Positions 23,201 to 33,500 of a stretch of DNA of 64,000 nt are shown here, in pieces (positions within the stretch are counted from its first letter, which is position 1; every line of letters begins with the position of its first letter). The position numbers and the translations under genes were made by a program. Where the stretch lies: NCBI GenBank assembly GCA_958450365.1, contig CAUEEP010000169.1:1-64000 (forward strand), written 5' to 3'. This stretch comes from Mesorhabditis belari. Lineage: Eukaryota; Nematoda; Chromadorea; Rhabditida; Rhabditidae. Below the pieces are notes generated by a model. It saw nothing but the letters and a program-made list of their open reading frames with translations, was not told where the DNA came from and made no database searches.

Positions 23201-26084
23201 ATCGCGCGATGACGGTTTCGTCAAGGGAAACGTACCGAATTACGATGATGAGACGCAACAATTCGATCAATGCTATCTTCAATTGTGGTATCCTGGACAG
23301 GTAAAAGGGTTTTACTTTCTAGAAAGCTATTGTTGACTAATAGTTTGACTAATAGGTTGACTAATAGCTTTACAAAAGTTTTCGAAAATCTGTGCCTTTT
23401 AGAAAGTAGCAAAAGGAAGATGGTTCTTCTCGAAAATTTGGGTCTTTTCATTAGTGCAAAGCTATTGGATTGGCTATTAATGAGTCAATTTTAAATAGAA
23501 ATATTTATTTTATCTAAATCAAACAAAACAGTTTCCATCTTTTTCTTTCCATCTTTCCATCTTTCCATCTTTCCATCTTTCCATCTTTCCATCTTTCCAT
23601 CTTTCCATCTTTCCATCTTTCCATTTTACTACTAGTACTAGACTAGACTAGACTACTAGACTTTTACCATTTTACTATCCCTTTCCTCTCTCAAAAAAAT
23701 CTTTGGCTCTGTTGTTTTTGGACATTCTTTTTAAGCGTCGAATTGGCTTTGGGTAGCTTTCACAATGAAAAGAATCTTTTAAAAATCCAGATTTTCGAGA
23801 AAAGATATATTCTTTTAACTTTGTACTTTTCAGGCTATGGCCGAGCAGATCCTTTTGGCGGTGGCTGTGCTTTCAATCCCGGTTATGTTGCTCGTCAAGC
23901 CCATTTATCAATTGTAAGTTTTAATGTGATAGAAAAGAATAGCTTAGATCTAAAATATCCCATGTTTCAACGAAGCCTTACGATTAGAGAAAGCAAGCTA
24001 GAGCTAGAGCTAGAGCTAGAGCTAGAGCTAGAGCTAGAGCTAGAGCTAGAGCTAGAGCTAGAGCTAGAGCTAGAGCTGCCTATTTCAAAAAGGTAATTTT
24101 CCAGGATGCAACACAAGCGAGGAGTGCCGATTTCTGGTGGACATGGACATGGAGAAGACGATACTGGAGAGGTGAGCATGGAAATCATAAAAAATATTTA
24201 CCTAAATATTTGAATTTTCAAACACAATCAAAGCATACAATAAAATCATTTAGTTCAACTTTGGTGATGTGATGGTCTACCAAGCGATTCATACAATCGA
24301 GTTCGCGTTGGGTTGTGTCTCACACACAGCCTCGTACCTTCGTCTTTGGGCTCTTTCACTCGCTCATGCTCGTAAGTGATATAAAAGTAGATCTAAAGAA
24401 TCTAAATCTAAATCTAAATCTAAAGAAAGATTACGATAGCTTTCGACATATTTTAGAAAACGTTTTGAAAACCTTTCCCCTCTTTTTTCCTTTCTTCTTC
24501 CTTGTGTTTCCTATTTCTTCTCGGAGAAAAAGGGCGCCGATAGTTCAGTGGTAGAGCTTCTGGCTGGTAAGCAGGAGGGTTCGGAAGCCTCCGACGGTTC
24601 GATTCCTCTTGAGTTCAGACTGTTTGCTCTTCTTTATTTTACTTCTCACAATCAAAAGCACCCTTTTCAGAGCTCTCCGAAGTGTTATGGGACATGCTTT
24701 TCCACATGGGACTCACCTTTTCAACTGGGTAAATTTAGAAACCATAACAATTTTGGCTCTGGAATTAGCTTTCAAAAAACAAAACTCAAACATTCAGCTA
24801 CTTGGGCGCGGTGATGATTTTCATCTTCTTCTCCATTTTCGCCGTCCTTTCCGTGTCAATTCTCATCTTGATGGAGGGTCTCTCAGCTTTTCTGCACGCA
24901 CTTCGTTTACATTGGTTCGTGTGAAAACTTGTTTACACTCTAGCATGTAAAACTCTATTTAAAACTAAGAGAGCTTGATTTAACTGGATATAGAGTGCCT
25001 AGTAGTGGTAGAGCCAGCCTGGCTGTTAAGCAGAAGGGTTCAGAGGCCACTGAGGGTTCGATTCCCCTTGATTTCAAACCAATTGTTTACCTCTTCGCCA
25101 TAGCAGGGCTTTTTCATGAACTTGGCTAGCTTTGGCTTTGGGAACGTGTGAAATCTTGCCTAATCAAGCAATGTTAACGACCAGATATCAATTTACAAAT
25201 CTATTAGAACTATAAAATCTTGGAGTTTCACTAGCTGTAAAATCGGAAGGAAAAGATTGAAAGAATTGAACTGAAAGCACTCAGCACAGAGGCAAAGAAA
25301 TCTCAAAGAAGTTGACTCTCACTTTACTCTTTCCCGACCTCATTCTATACCAGTCAATCGATTTTCTCTTTGTTGTTTCTAGGATTTTGCTGGAGAGCTT
25401 AAGATATATTGGTTGTGAAGTTCTTAGCTTTCTGGAGAGCTTAATATCGGGAGTGGGACAAATACGACCTTTTTTTCTGCGCACCCGGACATTTGCGCAC
25501 CTTTTTTTCCGCACTTAGCCCATTAGCGCACCTTTTTTCGCGTTTTAAAAAGCTCTAAAAGCTAATATTAACCAATTTCTATTCCAAATGTTGTTTTTCT
25601 AGGTAATTTGAGGGTGTCGAATTCAAATTTTGACATAACAGAGCGTGTGGAACCAATTTGAAAGACAAAACGGCTTACAGAATTACAAATTACAGAAAAT
25701 TGTTGATTTTCTCTTTGTATAACTCCGTCCGTTCGCTTCCACACGCTCTGTTATGCCAAAATTTCGATTCTACGCCCTAAAATTACCTAGAAAAACAACT
25801 TTTGGAATAGAAATTGGTTAATATTAGCTTTTAGAGCTTTTTTAAAACGAGAAAAAAGGTGTGCTAATGGGCTAAGTGCGGAAAAAAAGGTGCGCAAATG
25901 TCCGGGTGCGCAAAAAAAAGATCACATTTGTCCCACTCCCCTTAATATCTATTAGCCAAAAAGAACAAATTCCAAACTTTTCAGGGTCGAGTTTCAATCG
26001 AAATTCTATGGTGGTACGGGAATCGCTTTCGAACCTTTCTCTTTCATCAAACTCATTCGTCTCGCCGAGGGATTAGATCAATAG
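14202..26084 (+). CDS. V-type ATPase V0 subunit a, 26 exons, 865 aa
   Basis: The large membrane subunit of the proton-pumping V-ATPase; it supports proton entry and exit at the c-ring and links V0 to V1. Exons: 14202-14318, 15781-15859, 15948-16045, 16376-16504, 16563-16589, 18126-18253, 18333-18408, 18671-18768, 18865-18961, 19342-19437, 19500-19634, 20561-20711, 20901-21040, 21285-21351, 21410-21479, 21816-21912, 22047-22192, 22869-22956, 23000-23093, 23176-23300, 23834-23913, 24105-24171, 24254-24371, 24671-24728, 24798-24914, 25985-26084. Landmarks are the N-terminal [14 protein letters not shown] and [23 protein letters not shown], the membrane motif [15 protein letters not shown] (about residues 417-431) and [15 protein letters not shown] with the essential arginine at about residue 765. 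Length matches the family. Nematodes have several paralogues (unc-32, vha-5, -6, -7); the orthologue was not assigned. AATAAA at 26136. Exon 5 is only 27 nt. Confidence 0.95.
14434..14717. repeat. Tandem repeat, 15-bp AAGAGCGCCGTTTAA and variants
   Basis: About 18 imperfect units in V-ATPase intron 1. A stray unit-like GCGCTCTTTTAAGCG occurs at 15307-15345 in the opposite orientation. Confidence 0.93.
14983..15068. repeat. Tandem repeat, 24-bp unit
   Basis: Three to four copies of a unit containing GCGATTGTAGATTAG in V-ATPase intron 1. Confidence 0.9.
15545..15642. mobile_element. Short MITE, CCGTATTTTCTGTAATAGTA family
   Basis: 98-bp palindromic element with inverted ends CCGTATTTTCTGTAATAG and TA on both flanks. 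Relatives are at 51284-51345, 53889-53988, 57888-58095 and 63652-63860, with a partial copy at 56175-56280. Confidence 0.8.
16113..16230. repeat. Tandem repeat, 15-bp AATCTCTTCATTAAG
   Basis: About eight units in V-ATPase intron 3. Confidence 0.93.
16790..17052. repeat. GTCCGTCTGTCT tandem array
   Basis: Four- to twelve-bp CTGTCCGT units. Similar TCTGTCCGTCTGTCTGTGCG precedes it at 16642-16665, and ACTCCTCAG follows both tracts. Lies in V-ATPase intron 5. Confidence 0.93.
17158..17229 (-). tRNA. tRNA-like sequence (probable pseudogene)
   Basis: Reads 5' GTCGCCGTGGAGCAGTGGAT on the minus strand, followed by a B-box-like GGGTTCGACC. The 5' end matches arginine-type tRNA heads, but the acceptor stem does not pair well and no clear anticodon loop forms. 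On its 5' side (17238-17285) is a hairpin-like AACCCGACTAACGGCGGGTT also seen beside the tRNA-like heads at 12.98 and 13.78 kb. In V-ATPase intron 5. Confidence 0.4.
17650..18020. repeat. Tandem repeat, 13-bp GTAGTTAGCTAGA
   Basis: About 27 units with interspersed variant GTCGTTTAGTTAGT, filling much of V-ATPase intron 5. Confidence 0.95.
19016..19280. mobile_element. Palindromic MITE, CCGTAAATACTGTAATAG family
   Basis: 265 bp, inverted over nearly its whole length, flanked by TA; in V-ATPase intron 9. Same family as 11386-11680. Confidence 0.85.
19700..20555. mobile_element. Transposon copy carrying an SLC22 exon fragment
   Basis: In V-ATPase intron 11. From about 19740 to 20440 it is the inverted counterpart of the element in SLC22 intron 9. 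Its right part (20455-20525) is the reverse complement of the end of SLC22 exon 9, its 5' splice site and the first intron bases (4130-4230). It ends with TTTCTGAACAGCCTA, like the family terminus at 8655-8672. The left end is not sharply defined. Confidence 0.75.
20063..20382. repeat. 21-bp tandem array inside the transposon
   Basis: About 15 near-identical copies of a 21-bp unit containing ACTCTGGCGACCTGACCCAG. Other copies of this element (around 600, 4290, 8300) have one unit only. Confidence 0.95.
21056..21140. repeat. GTGAATTGA repeats
   Basis: Imperfect GAATTGAGTGAATTGA units in V-ATPase intron 13. Confidence 0.8.
21697..21786 (-). tRNA. tRNA-like sequence with long variable region
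   Basis: Minus strand: D-arm-like GACTGGTTGAGTCGACTAAG, a long middle part and B-box AGGGTTCAATCCCTCC. Resembles class II (Leu/Ser-type) tRNAs but with an imperfect acceptor stem. In V-ATPase intron 15. Confidence 0.35.
22262..22798. repeat. 11-bp array AAGCTTCAAGT in V-ATPase intron 17
   Basis: Nearly 50 units, mainly AAGCTTCAAGT with AAGCTTCAAGC variants at the left. Most unit junctions read CAAGTAAGCTT, so the intron contains dozens of GTAAGC sequences resembling 5' splice sites. Confidence 0.95.
23530..23625. repeat. 8-bp array TTTCCATC
   Basis: About eleven units in V-ATPase intron 20. Confidence 0.95.
23996..24076. repeat. 6-bp array GAGCTA
   Basis: About 13 perfect units in V-ATPase intron 21. 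Confidence 0.95.
24536..24617 (+). tRNA. tRNA-like sequence, class II-like shape
   Basis: Reads GCCGATAGTTCAGTGGTAGA, a TTCTG/CAGGA anticodon stem around CTGGTAA (GGT would be a Thr anticodon), then a variable arm AGGGTTCGGAAGCCTCC and a weak T-arm with GGTTCGATTCC. A paralogue is at 24994-25075. The acceptor stem is poor, so activity is doubtful. In V-ATPase intron 23. Confidence 0.4.
24994..25075 (+). tRNA. tRNA-like sequence, paralogue of 24536 copy
   Basis: Shares GTGGTAGAG, CTGGCTG.TAAGCAG, the extended variable arm and GGGTTCGATTCCCCTTGA with the copy 460 bp upstream. Located in the last V-ATPase intron. Confidence 0.4.
25449..25941. mobile_element. hAT-like MITE copy 1 (8-bp TSD TTAATATC)
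   Basis: Element begins GGGAGTGGGACAAAT and ends with the inverted form. Arms of about 200 bp are nearly perfect inverted repeats containing GCGCACCCGGACATTTGCGC and TAATATTAACCAATTTCTAT. The 8-bp TTAATATC is repeated on each flank. In the last V-ATPase intron. Confidence 0.88.
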
Positions 26085-27554
26085 AGAAACAAGAAAGAAT
26101 TAGAAATTTAAAAAAAAATGTTATTATAAAGTTTGAATAAAGATAAGCATTGAAAAAATTGAGCAAATTCGAAATCAAATTTCGAAAATTGTTTTTCGAA
26201 AGTTTCCTCAATCAAAGAGATCAACCTTTCCTCCGATTTCTTTCCTCAGTCTCAGCCACCCGCTGAGTGTCGCCATTCTGTACTCTTCACTTCTGTACTC
26301 TTTCAATCGCTTCTCTTGAAAACTTGAACTGAAAAAGAGGCAAAGAAATCTCAAAGAAGTTGCCTCTCACTTCACTCTTTTCCGACCTCATTCTATACCA
26401 GTCAATCGATTTTTTTTTTCTTTGTTATTTCTAGAATTTTATGGTTATTTTGTTCCATTACTTGATTGCTATTAAAATGATTTTCCATTATTATTTGATT
26501 GATTGTTTAGCATTAAAATAAGTTAACACCAGATCCAACCCAAGCTTAAAGAGGCTATCCTGGCTGCACTTTGAAAATTCAACTTTATTTTGAGCTAATG
26601 TTTTCTCTTGGTTTTGTCTACACCCAGACGGTTTGCCAGATGGAGAGCGACTATGTGGCCGCACAAAGAACACCTGCACTGATTTTTCTTTTGCTTTATA
26701 GATGGCTCAAAAGAGGATATTCAGCTGTAGATTTGTGACCGGGGGATTTTCGAGATCGGAAATCAATTGAAGCTATTCATTTCATTCGAGTTGATCAATT
26801 AGAATTCGGACGGCTACGACATAATTCATTTTGTATTTACTCGTTTTTCTGCCCATTTCTAGACTTTAAGTTGTCAGTTTTCTCCGTGTAATTTAAGTTT
26901 TTAAAAAATCTAAATAAACAATGCAATAAATTTCATATTTTTACCTCAAGATGCCTCAAGATCCTTCCTCAAAACCCTTCCTCAAAACCCTTCCTCAAAA
27001 CCCTTCCTCAAAACCCTTCCTCAAAACCCTTCCTCAAAACCCTTCCTCAAAACCCTTCCTCAAAACCCTTCCTCAAACTCCTTCCTCAAAACTCTTCCTC
27101 AAAACCCTTCCTCAAAACCCTTCCTCAAAACCCTTCCTCAAAACCCTTCCTCAAAACCCTTCCTCAAAACCCTTCCTCAAACTCCTTCCTCAAAACCTTT
27201 CCAGTGTTTTGTGGTTTGGTGAAGCAAAAAGAAGAGGCACAACATCGAACGAGGTCGATAATTACGAGAATGGCGAAAAGGAAATCGAAAAGGGGCCACC
27301 TGTCCTCCATCCACAATAATTCCTTTTCAAATTTCGATCGTTTCTCGAAACTACACCTGAATTCCCCTTGATTACCAAATCCAAAATTTACTGACATTGA
27401 AGTACTCAACCTTTTACCGTACTTTTCCATTTTGAACTCTTTCTTCTAGAAGAACTTCTTGAAGACTTCTAGAACTTCTAGAAAATGCATTCATCTGCAT
27501 TTTCTGCATTCAAAACCTGTTCAACTATCGTTTCTTCTAGAAAAATGTCGCAAA
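26085..27554. other. Intergenic region between V-ATPase a and ABCG genes
   Basis: No gene supported. 26325-26440 repeats sequence of the last V-ATPase intron (25277-25395) at high identity. 26650-26820 is a dispersed repeat related to 43540-43710. 26951-27200 is a tandem array. The ABCG leader and a possible trans-splice acceptor (TTCTTCTAG, ending 27540) lie at the right edge. Confidence 0.6.
26951..27200. repeat. 13-bp array CCTTCCTCAAAAC
   Basis: About 18 units. One frame encodes a 13-residue repeat, judged an artefact of the repeat. Confidence 0.95.
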
Positions 27555-30500
27555 ATGTTCTCGGGAATTCCCAGCGTTTATGAGTCTCATCTTTTGGAGT
27601 GCCGTGGGCTCTCTTTTGTGAATACCGTTCACCGGGGACCATGGTAAGTTCAGAATTAGATATGGAAATTAGAAAATACAAAATGACGAGGCTTTTAACT
27701 TGCTTTAAATCTGTCGAATTGACATGATCTATAGCTTAAAAAAAAGAAAATCTCAAGAGCTTTCGAATGGATTAAAGTACACGCAAAAATCTGAATGCTA
27801 AAGAAAGTTACAGTGGTTTTTAGTCGGATCGAAGTCGAAGCGATCAAGTCAGGTTAAAAACCACTGTAACTTTCTTTAGCGTTCAGATTTTTGTGTGTGC
27901 TTTAATCCATTCGAAAGCTCTTGAGATTCTCTATTTTTTAAGCTATAGATCATGTCAATTCGACAGATTTAAAGAAAATTAGAAGCGCTTTACGTTTGTA
28001 GCAAATTACGTTTGTAGTGCTCATTCTAATCAGAATAGAATAGCTTCACTTGTAAGCCTTGCATAGAACACTTTAGTAAATGTGGATATTTAGATATTTA
28101 TGCGAAAAAAAGGATTTTTGTCTTTTTGTATGTCTTTCAATGGTTTAGTGGTTGAGATTGACTTTTTAATTGTAAGCAAATCTAGTCTAGATATGAGACA
28201 TATCTTTTTTTTCTAGATCATAGTCCTAAGTCCTGATTAAGATTTAAAAATCAAGCTCTGAACAAGTTCTGATCAAGCTTTGATCAAGCCCTGGTCAAGC
28301 TCTGATCAAGCTCTGATCAAGCTTTGGTCAAGCTCTGGTCAAGCTCTGATCAAGCTCTGGTCAAGCTCTGATCAAGCTTTGGTCAAGCTCTGATCAAGCT
28401 CTGATCAAGCTCTGGTCAAGCTCTGATCAAGCTCTGATCAAGCTCTGAACGATAAGAAAACAGAAAAGTTTTAAAGCTAAAGGTTGTAAAAGTTTCTACG
28501 ATGCTTGGAAAAGGTGTGTCTAAAAAGTTTGAAAGTTTTCTGCTTGTCTCCTGTATCAGCTTCGAGTAGAGATATAACAAGCATAACATAAAACTCTAGA
28601 CAAGGTATTTATGAAATTCTATTAAATTTCAGGTGCTCCCGGTTGTACACGCCGCCGATTGTCGCTGAATTCCTCCGCGAGGTCTCTCTCGAGCTCAACG
28701 CTGGGGAAATCGCTGGAATCTGCGGGGTTTCCGGTAAAAAAACTTGTCAAATAATATATTTTCAATAATATACTTCAATAACTGACACCAATTCTTGCTT
28801 TAGGATCTGGAAAATCAACGCTTCTTAATGTAATCGCGGCGAAAGCTTGTGGAAGTATCGGTGGCACTGTGCTTTTAAATAAACAACTTTTGACAGGTAA
28901 ATGCTTGATATTAGAAAAGGATTCTTTTTGAATCATTGCAATCATTGCAAAGCCTTTTAGCATCTCGTTTCCGTAAAATGTGCTCATTTGTTGATGTGCG
29001 AGTGCGCTTGTTGCCCTTTCTCACCGTCCGACAAACCATTTACTATCAACTGCGTTTGACGCTGAGCGGCCGTTTAACATCAGCGCAAATCGAGGATCGG
29101 GTTGGTTTCGAATTGAAAAGTAAACAAAGTTTCACTGGGAATCTCACATAAATCTAGTAAATTTAGGAAAATAGAACTAGGGCAGAGCAAAACTTGTGCA
29201 ACGCCGGGACTCGAACCGGTGACTTTCGCTTAGCCGGCAGCGGCGGCAGCAACCATTATACCACAACGTCACTAGTGCCTTTACTCCAAAGGGAGTTAAC
29301 TTTCCTGCTCTCTGGACGGTTCCACACGTCTTGATTTATAGGCCTAGGGTGCGCTCGAAACTAGGTATGAAGACCTTAGCCAGTAATGCAGAGCCGATCC
29401 TTCCATGGTCGCCAGTTGGAACTAGGGAAAATCAAAAACTCGTGCGCCGCCGGGCGCTCGAACCGACGACCTTTCGCTTAGCCTGTGCTAACCATTACGC
29501 CACAACGCACTTGATCACCCTCACTTCAGCGGGAGTTAAGTCAACGATTGAATTTCACGATCTGATAGACACCCTTCAAAATATCTTGCTGTTAAGCAAT
29601 AAAGTCAAAAAATGTTTAAATCCAACTTACAAAAGGTTTAAGCTTAAAACCTCAAGCCGAGCCATTTGCCTTGTGGCCAAGTGGTTAACGATCTTGTCTC
29701 CCGGTCGGAGGACGAGATCAATTCGGCTGGATCAATTCCGGGTCGTACAACTTTGGAGTACAAACTTGAGCAACTTAAATGGATTTGTTTTGAGTGATTT
29801 GTTTTGAATGAAAGCTTACAACTAGATTGTAACGATAGAAAATCCCACTTTTTTAGTTACTTTCATTGCTGAACGAGTGGGAACTGCTGGGATACGGTCA
29901 TGAATGTGTGGGTGATCTGTCGGAGAGTTCTCGTCGACGTCTCCTCCTTGCCATCGCCACAGCCAAAGATCCAGTTCTCATCATTGCCGATGATCCGATT
30001 CGTCATTTAGAGCCGTTATCCGCCTATCAACTCATGCTTTGCTTGCAGGTAACAAGCTATAAACATTAAGATAGATTCAATTTTGAAGATTGTTTTAGAA
30101 TCAAGTACTTATCAATATTTGATCCTTGTTAAATCCCGTAAATACTCTAGAATGCCACCTCCTATAATGGATGTACAGCCGCGTAGTCTAACTTTGAACG
30201 TCTCGTTCTCGTACAGCCGCGTAGTCTAAATTTAGACATCCCGTTCTCCTACAGCCCCGTTGTCTAACTTTGAATGTCTCGTTCTCCGCGCTGCTTTATA
30301 CTACAGTGTGCGCTTGAGTGTCAAATGATAGCCCTTGAAATCTAGTATTTTTAGTACCAAAAGTCTAGCTAGGGAAAATCTAGGGCTGAGGAAAAAAGGT
30401 TTCTAAAAAGACGCGAGTGTACCCGACTCAGAGTATTTACGGTATTTAGTCCTTTGTGAAGCGACATCGCCGAATGGCGGTGATCTCTCTGCGAGTGCCG

Positions 30501-33500
30501 AGATCGGATATCGCTCAGCTACTCGATCGCCTCACTCTTTTGTATTATGGAGAATCTGTCTATTCAGGTGAATAATAAACAAATCTTGATTCGACATGGT
30601 TTAAACTAGATCTAAGCCTAACCCAGGCTAGGCGAAATGCCAAGATTTTGGCCAGGTGTTAGGTTTGGATTTGGGCCAGGTTCAGGGGTTTTTCTTCGAT
30701 CAGGACTTGATACTCTAGCCTCGTCTCTCCTGGCCTTAATACTGTAATATTATCTCTTTCTTATTAAAGCATTCAAGGTCAAACCAGCAAATTACCTCTC
30801 TATCTCCATCAACTCGGCTTCATTTGTCCGATCGCCGAAAATCCAGCTTCTTATCTAAGTAAGTGCTTTAAAAAGTTATCTAGACAAAAAAATTCTATAT
30901 TTTCCCTATTTCCTCAGTTTCTCTTGTGACGGTGGATCGTGAGAATGCGACGCGTTTCACTGAGACTCAAGAACAAGCAATCAAATTGGTCGAGGCTTTT
31001 CGGGTACGTTATAAGGGAAAAGATTATAGTTCAATAGGTTAATTCAAGAGATTTCGCCCTAATCTTTGCTTTCTTTGATGAAATTAACTCCATTAACTCT
31101 ATCTTCTTGATTCTGATTCAAAAAGCCCGATTGATTTTGCATCTCCAAAAGATCACATCCCGTTGAATTTTTTTTTGATCTATCTTCGCACTTAGATTTT
31201 CCTACTTTGCGCAGATCACAACCTGCTTCCACATTTCTCTATCCCTTGCTATTGTCATCCAGTGTTTCCTATCTTGGTTGTTCCTGGTTCGAATTCTTCG
31301 ACTTGCTTGTGCTGGTGGTGGTTGCACTCTAGCCATCCTTTTTCCGACCATCTCTGTCACTCTTGTGCTCCACCTCGTTGCTGGTCTTCCGATGAGATCA
31401 AAAAGAAACCCAGTGTAAATGGAAATGATTATGGTAGATAATGACTAAAGTTCTTTAGACTGTAACTTTTTTTAATCTGTCTTCGCACTTAGATGTTCCT
31501 ATTTTGCGCAGATCACAACCTGCTTCCAAATTTCTCTATCCCTTGCTATTGTCATCCAGTGTTTCCTATCTTGGTTGTTCCTGGTTCGAAGTCTTCGACT
31601 TGCTTAGCACAAGCAAGTCAAAGACTTCGAAGTCTTTGGTCAAAGACTTCGAATAGTGGTGGTTGAACTTTTTTAGATTACCAAAAACATCTTTACTAGA
31701 ATATTTACTATATTCTGAATCTAAAGAGCTAAAAATGTTGAGAATTATTTTCAGAATTACTTCCCGATCATTGGAAACACCCGTTCAAACCTTACCGAGC
31801 CGATCGGCCTCTCGACGAGCGCTGCCTTGTGCAACGGAAGTCGACCAGGTCTAATCAGTCAATTGAAGATCCTCATGGGGTAAGCCTTTTAAAACTCTAG
31901 ACATCTTATTGAACGATCAACTTCCAGAAGAACGATCAACTGCACATTGCTCCGATTAAGTGCTCTTTTCTGGACACTGCTCAGCCTCCCACTCTTCATT
32001 CTTTTCTTTTCTCTCTTCACCGCCTCAACTCTCAATCACTCTTACACCATTCCTCACTCGATGGCTTTACAAATGAGCATCATAACGTGGATGATCACGT
32101 TGACAGCTTCACTCTCAACAATCATCACATGTAAGTGCAGCTTTTGAGCTTCAAATGAAATGTTTTATGTCAAAAACGAAAGAAATCTTGAAAGCATTGA
32201 GCTTTATTTTCCTTGTAAATGATCAGAAATTTATTGCTCTTTGACAAGTGTCAGATTCTGAGGCATTAGTGCCCTAGCTCATCGAAATCCCAGTACTTTT
32301 GATCATAATTTTTGCATAAACTTTCCTGATCAAGATTTTGATGTAATTCGAGTGTATTTTCTATCAAATAACCCCAAAATCACACAGATTTGTGAACCGA
32401 AAAAGGTCAAGGATTCAGTAATTCTATAAAAGTTATAGCCAAAAGTATGCCTACTTTGAACGTAGGGGAATCAATGTGAGACTGATCTCTCATCTCTCAG
32501 CAATTGTCAGTCAATCAACAATAAAAGCCTACTAAGCGGTAACTAGGGGATTGAACCCTCAACCTTTTTACTTCCCGGGCAGATGCTCTAATCACTGCGC
32601 TATCCGGCATCTTCTTGCCAGAGAAGAAAGAGGAAATAAAAGGCGGAAGAGAAAGGAGAAGAAAGAGAGCTCATTTCCAGTCGAGCCCATCCGGCGCCTC
32701 GTCTACCTCGAGTCGGACGAGCGTCTCTATCCGAGTCTGGCCGTGCCTCTCATCTACCTCATCACCACATTTCTCCCGAATTTCCTCGGCATCTCCGGTG
32801 CCACAGCTTTACTCTTTTGGTAAGGAAATTTGTTAGATTTAAAAAAAAAATTTCTTTTAGGAGCCTCAAAATCTCGTCTCTCTTCACAATCCTCCAATCG
32901 TTCGTCATTTTTCTCGACTGCTTTCTCATTGGGCAATTCGTGACGCTCATTTTGATGCTATTTATAAGGTAATCAGCAAGAAAAACATTTAAAATAGCAA
33001 TGTTTAGGGAAATTCGTTCACTATTTATGGTAACTTCAAGTGCTTTCACCGTTGCTTGGGTGATGAGTGGAGGAGTGATGAGGTAAACGAGTGAGCTACC
33101 CTAAAACTTTTTATTAAAGTTTTCTCTCATATAATCCGTTTTCAAAACGTGGCAACTTTCTCTGCATGCTACAGTATTACTGTACTAACTCATAAAATTT
33201 AAACTCAAATCATCCTAAGAACATTTTTTGAGATCCCACTCAACGCTGGGCGACCTCCCTGATTGGGCGGCGCATCTGGTGGTCGCATTGCCCTTTCGCT
33301 ACGCAACTCGGCCATTGATCGAACTGGCGATCAATCAAACAACGGTCAATGGTTGTCGACGAGACGAGCGAGAACAAATCGACACAACGCCCGTTCAGAG
33401 ATTTTGCAGGTCATTAAAATCTCAAAATTAAACGGCGACATCTATCATGTTTTGATTGATCGAATTTTCACGTGACAAAATTCTAGATGGCCTACACCGA

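Noticed and set aside
24536..24617. Functional tRNA-Thr(GGT)
   Set aside because: Anticodon could be read as GGT, but acceptor and T stems pair poorly and a long variable arm is present; kept only as tRNA-like.
26951..27319. Repetitive proline/lysine ORF upstream of ABCG
   Set aside because: Encoded by the 13-bp array; no splice link to the ABCG start and the same repeat pattern appears in non-coding places.
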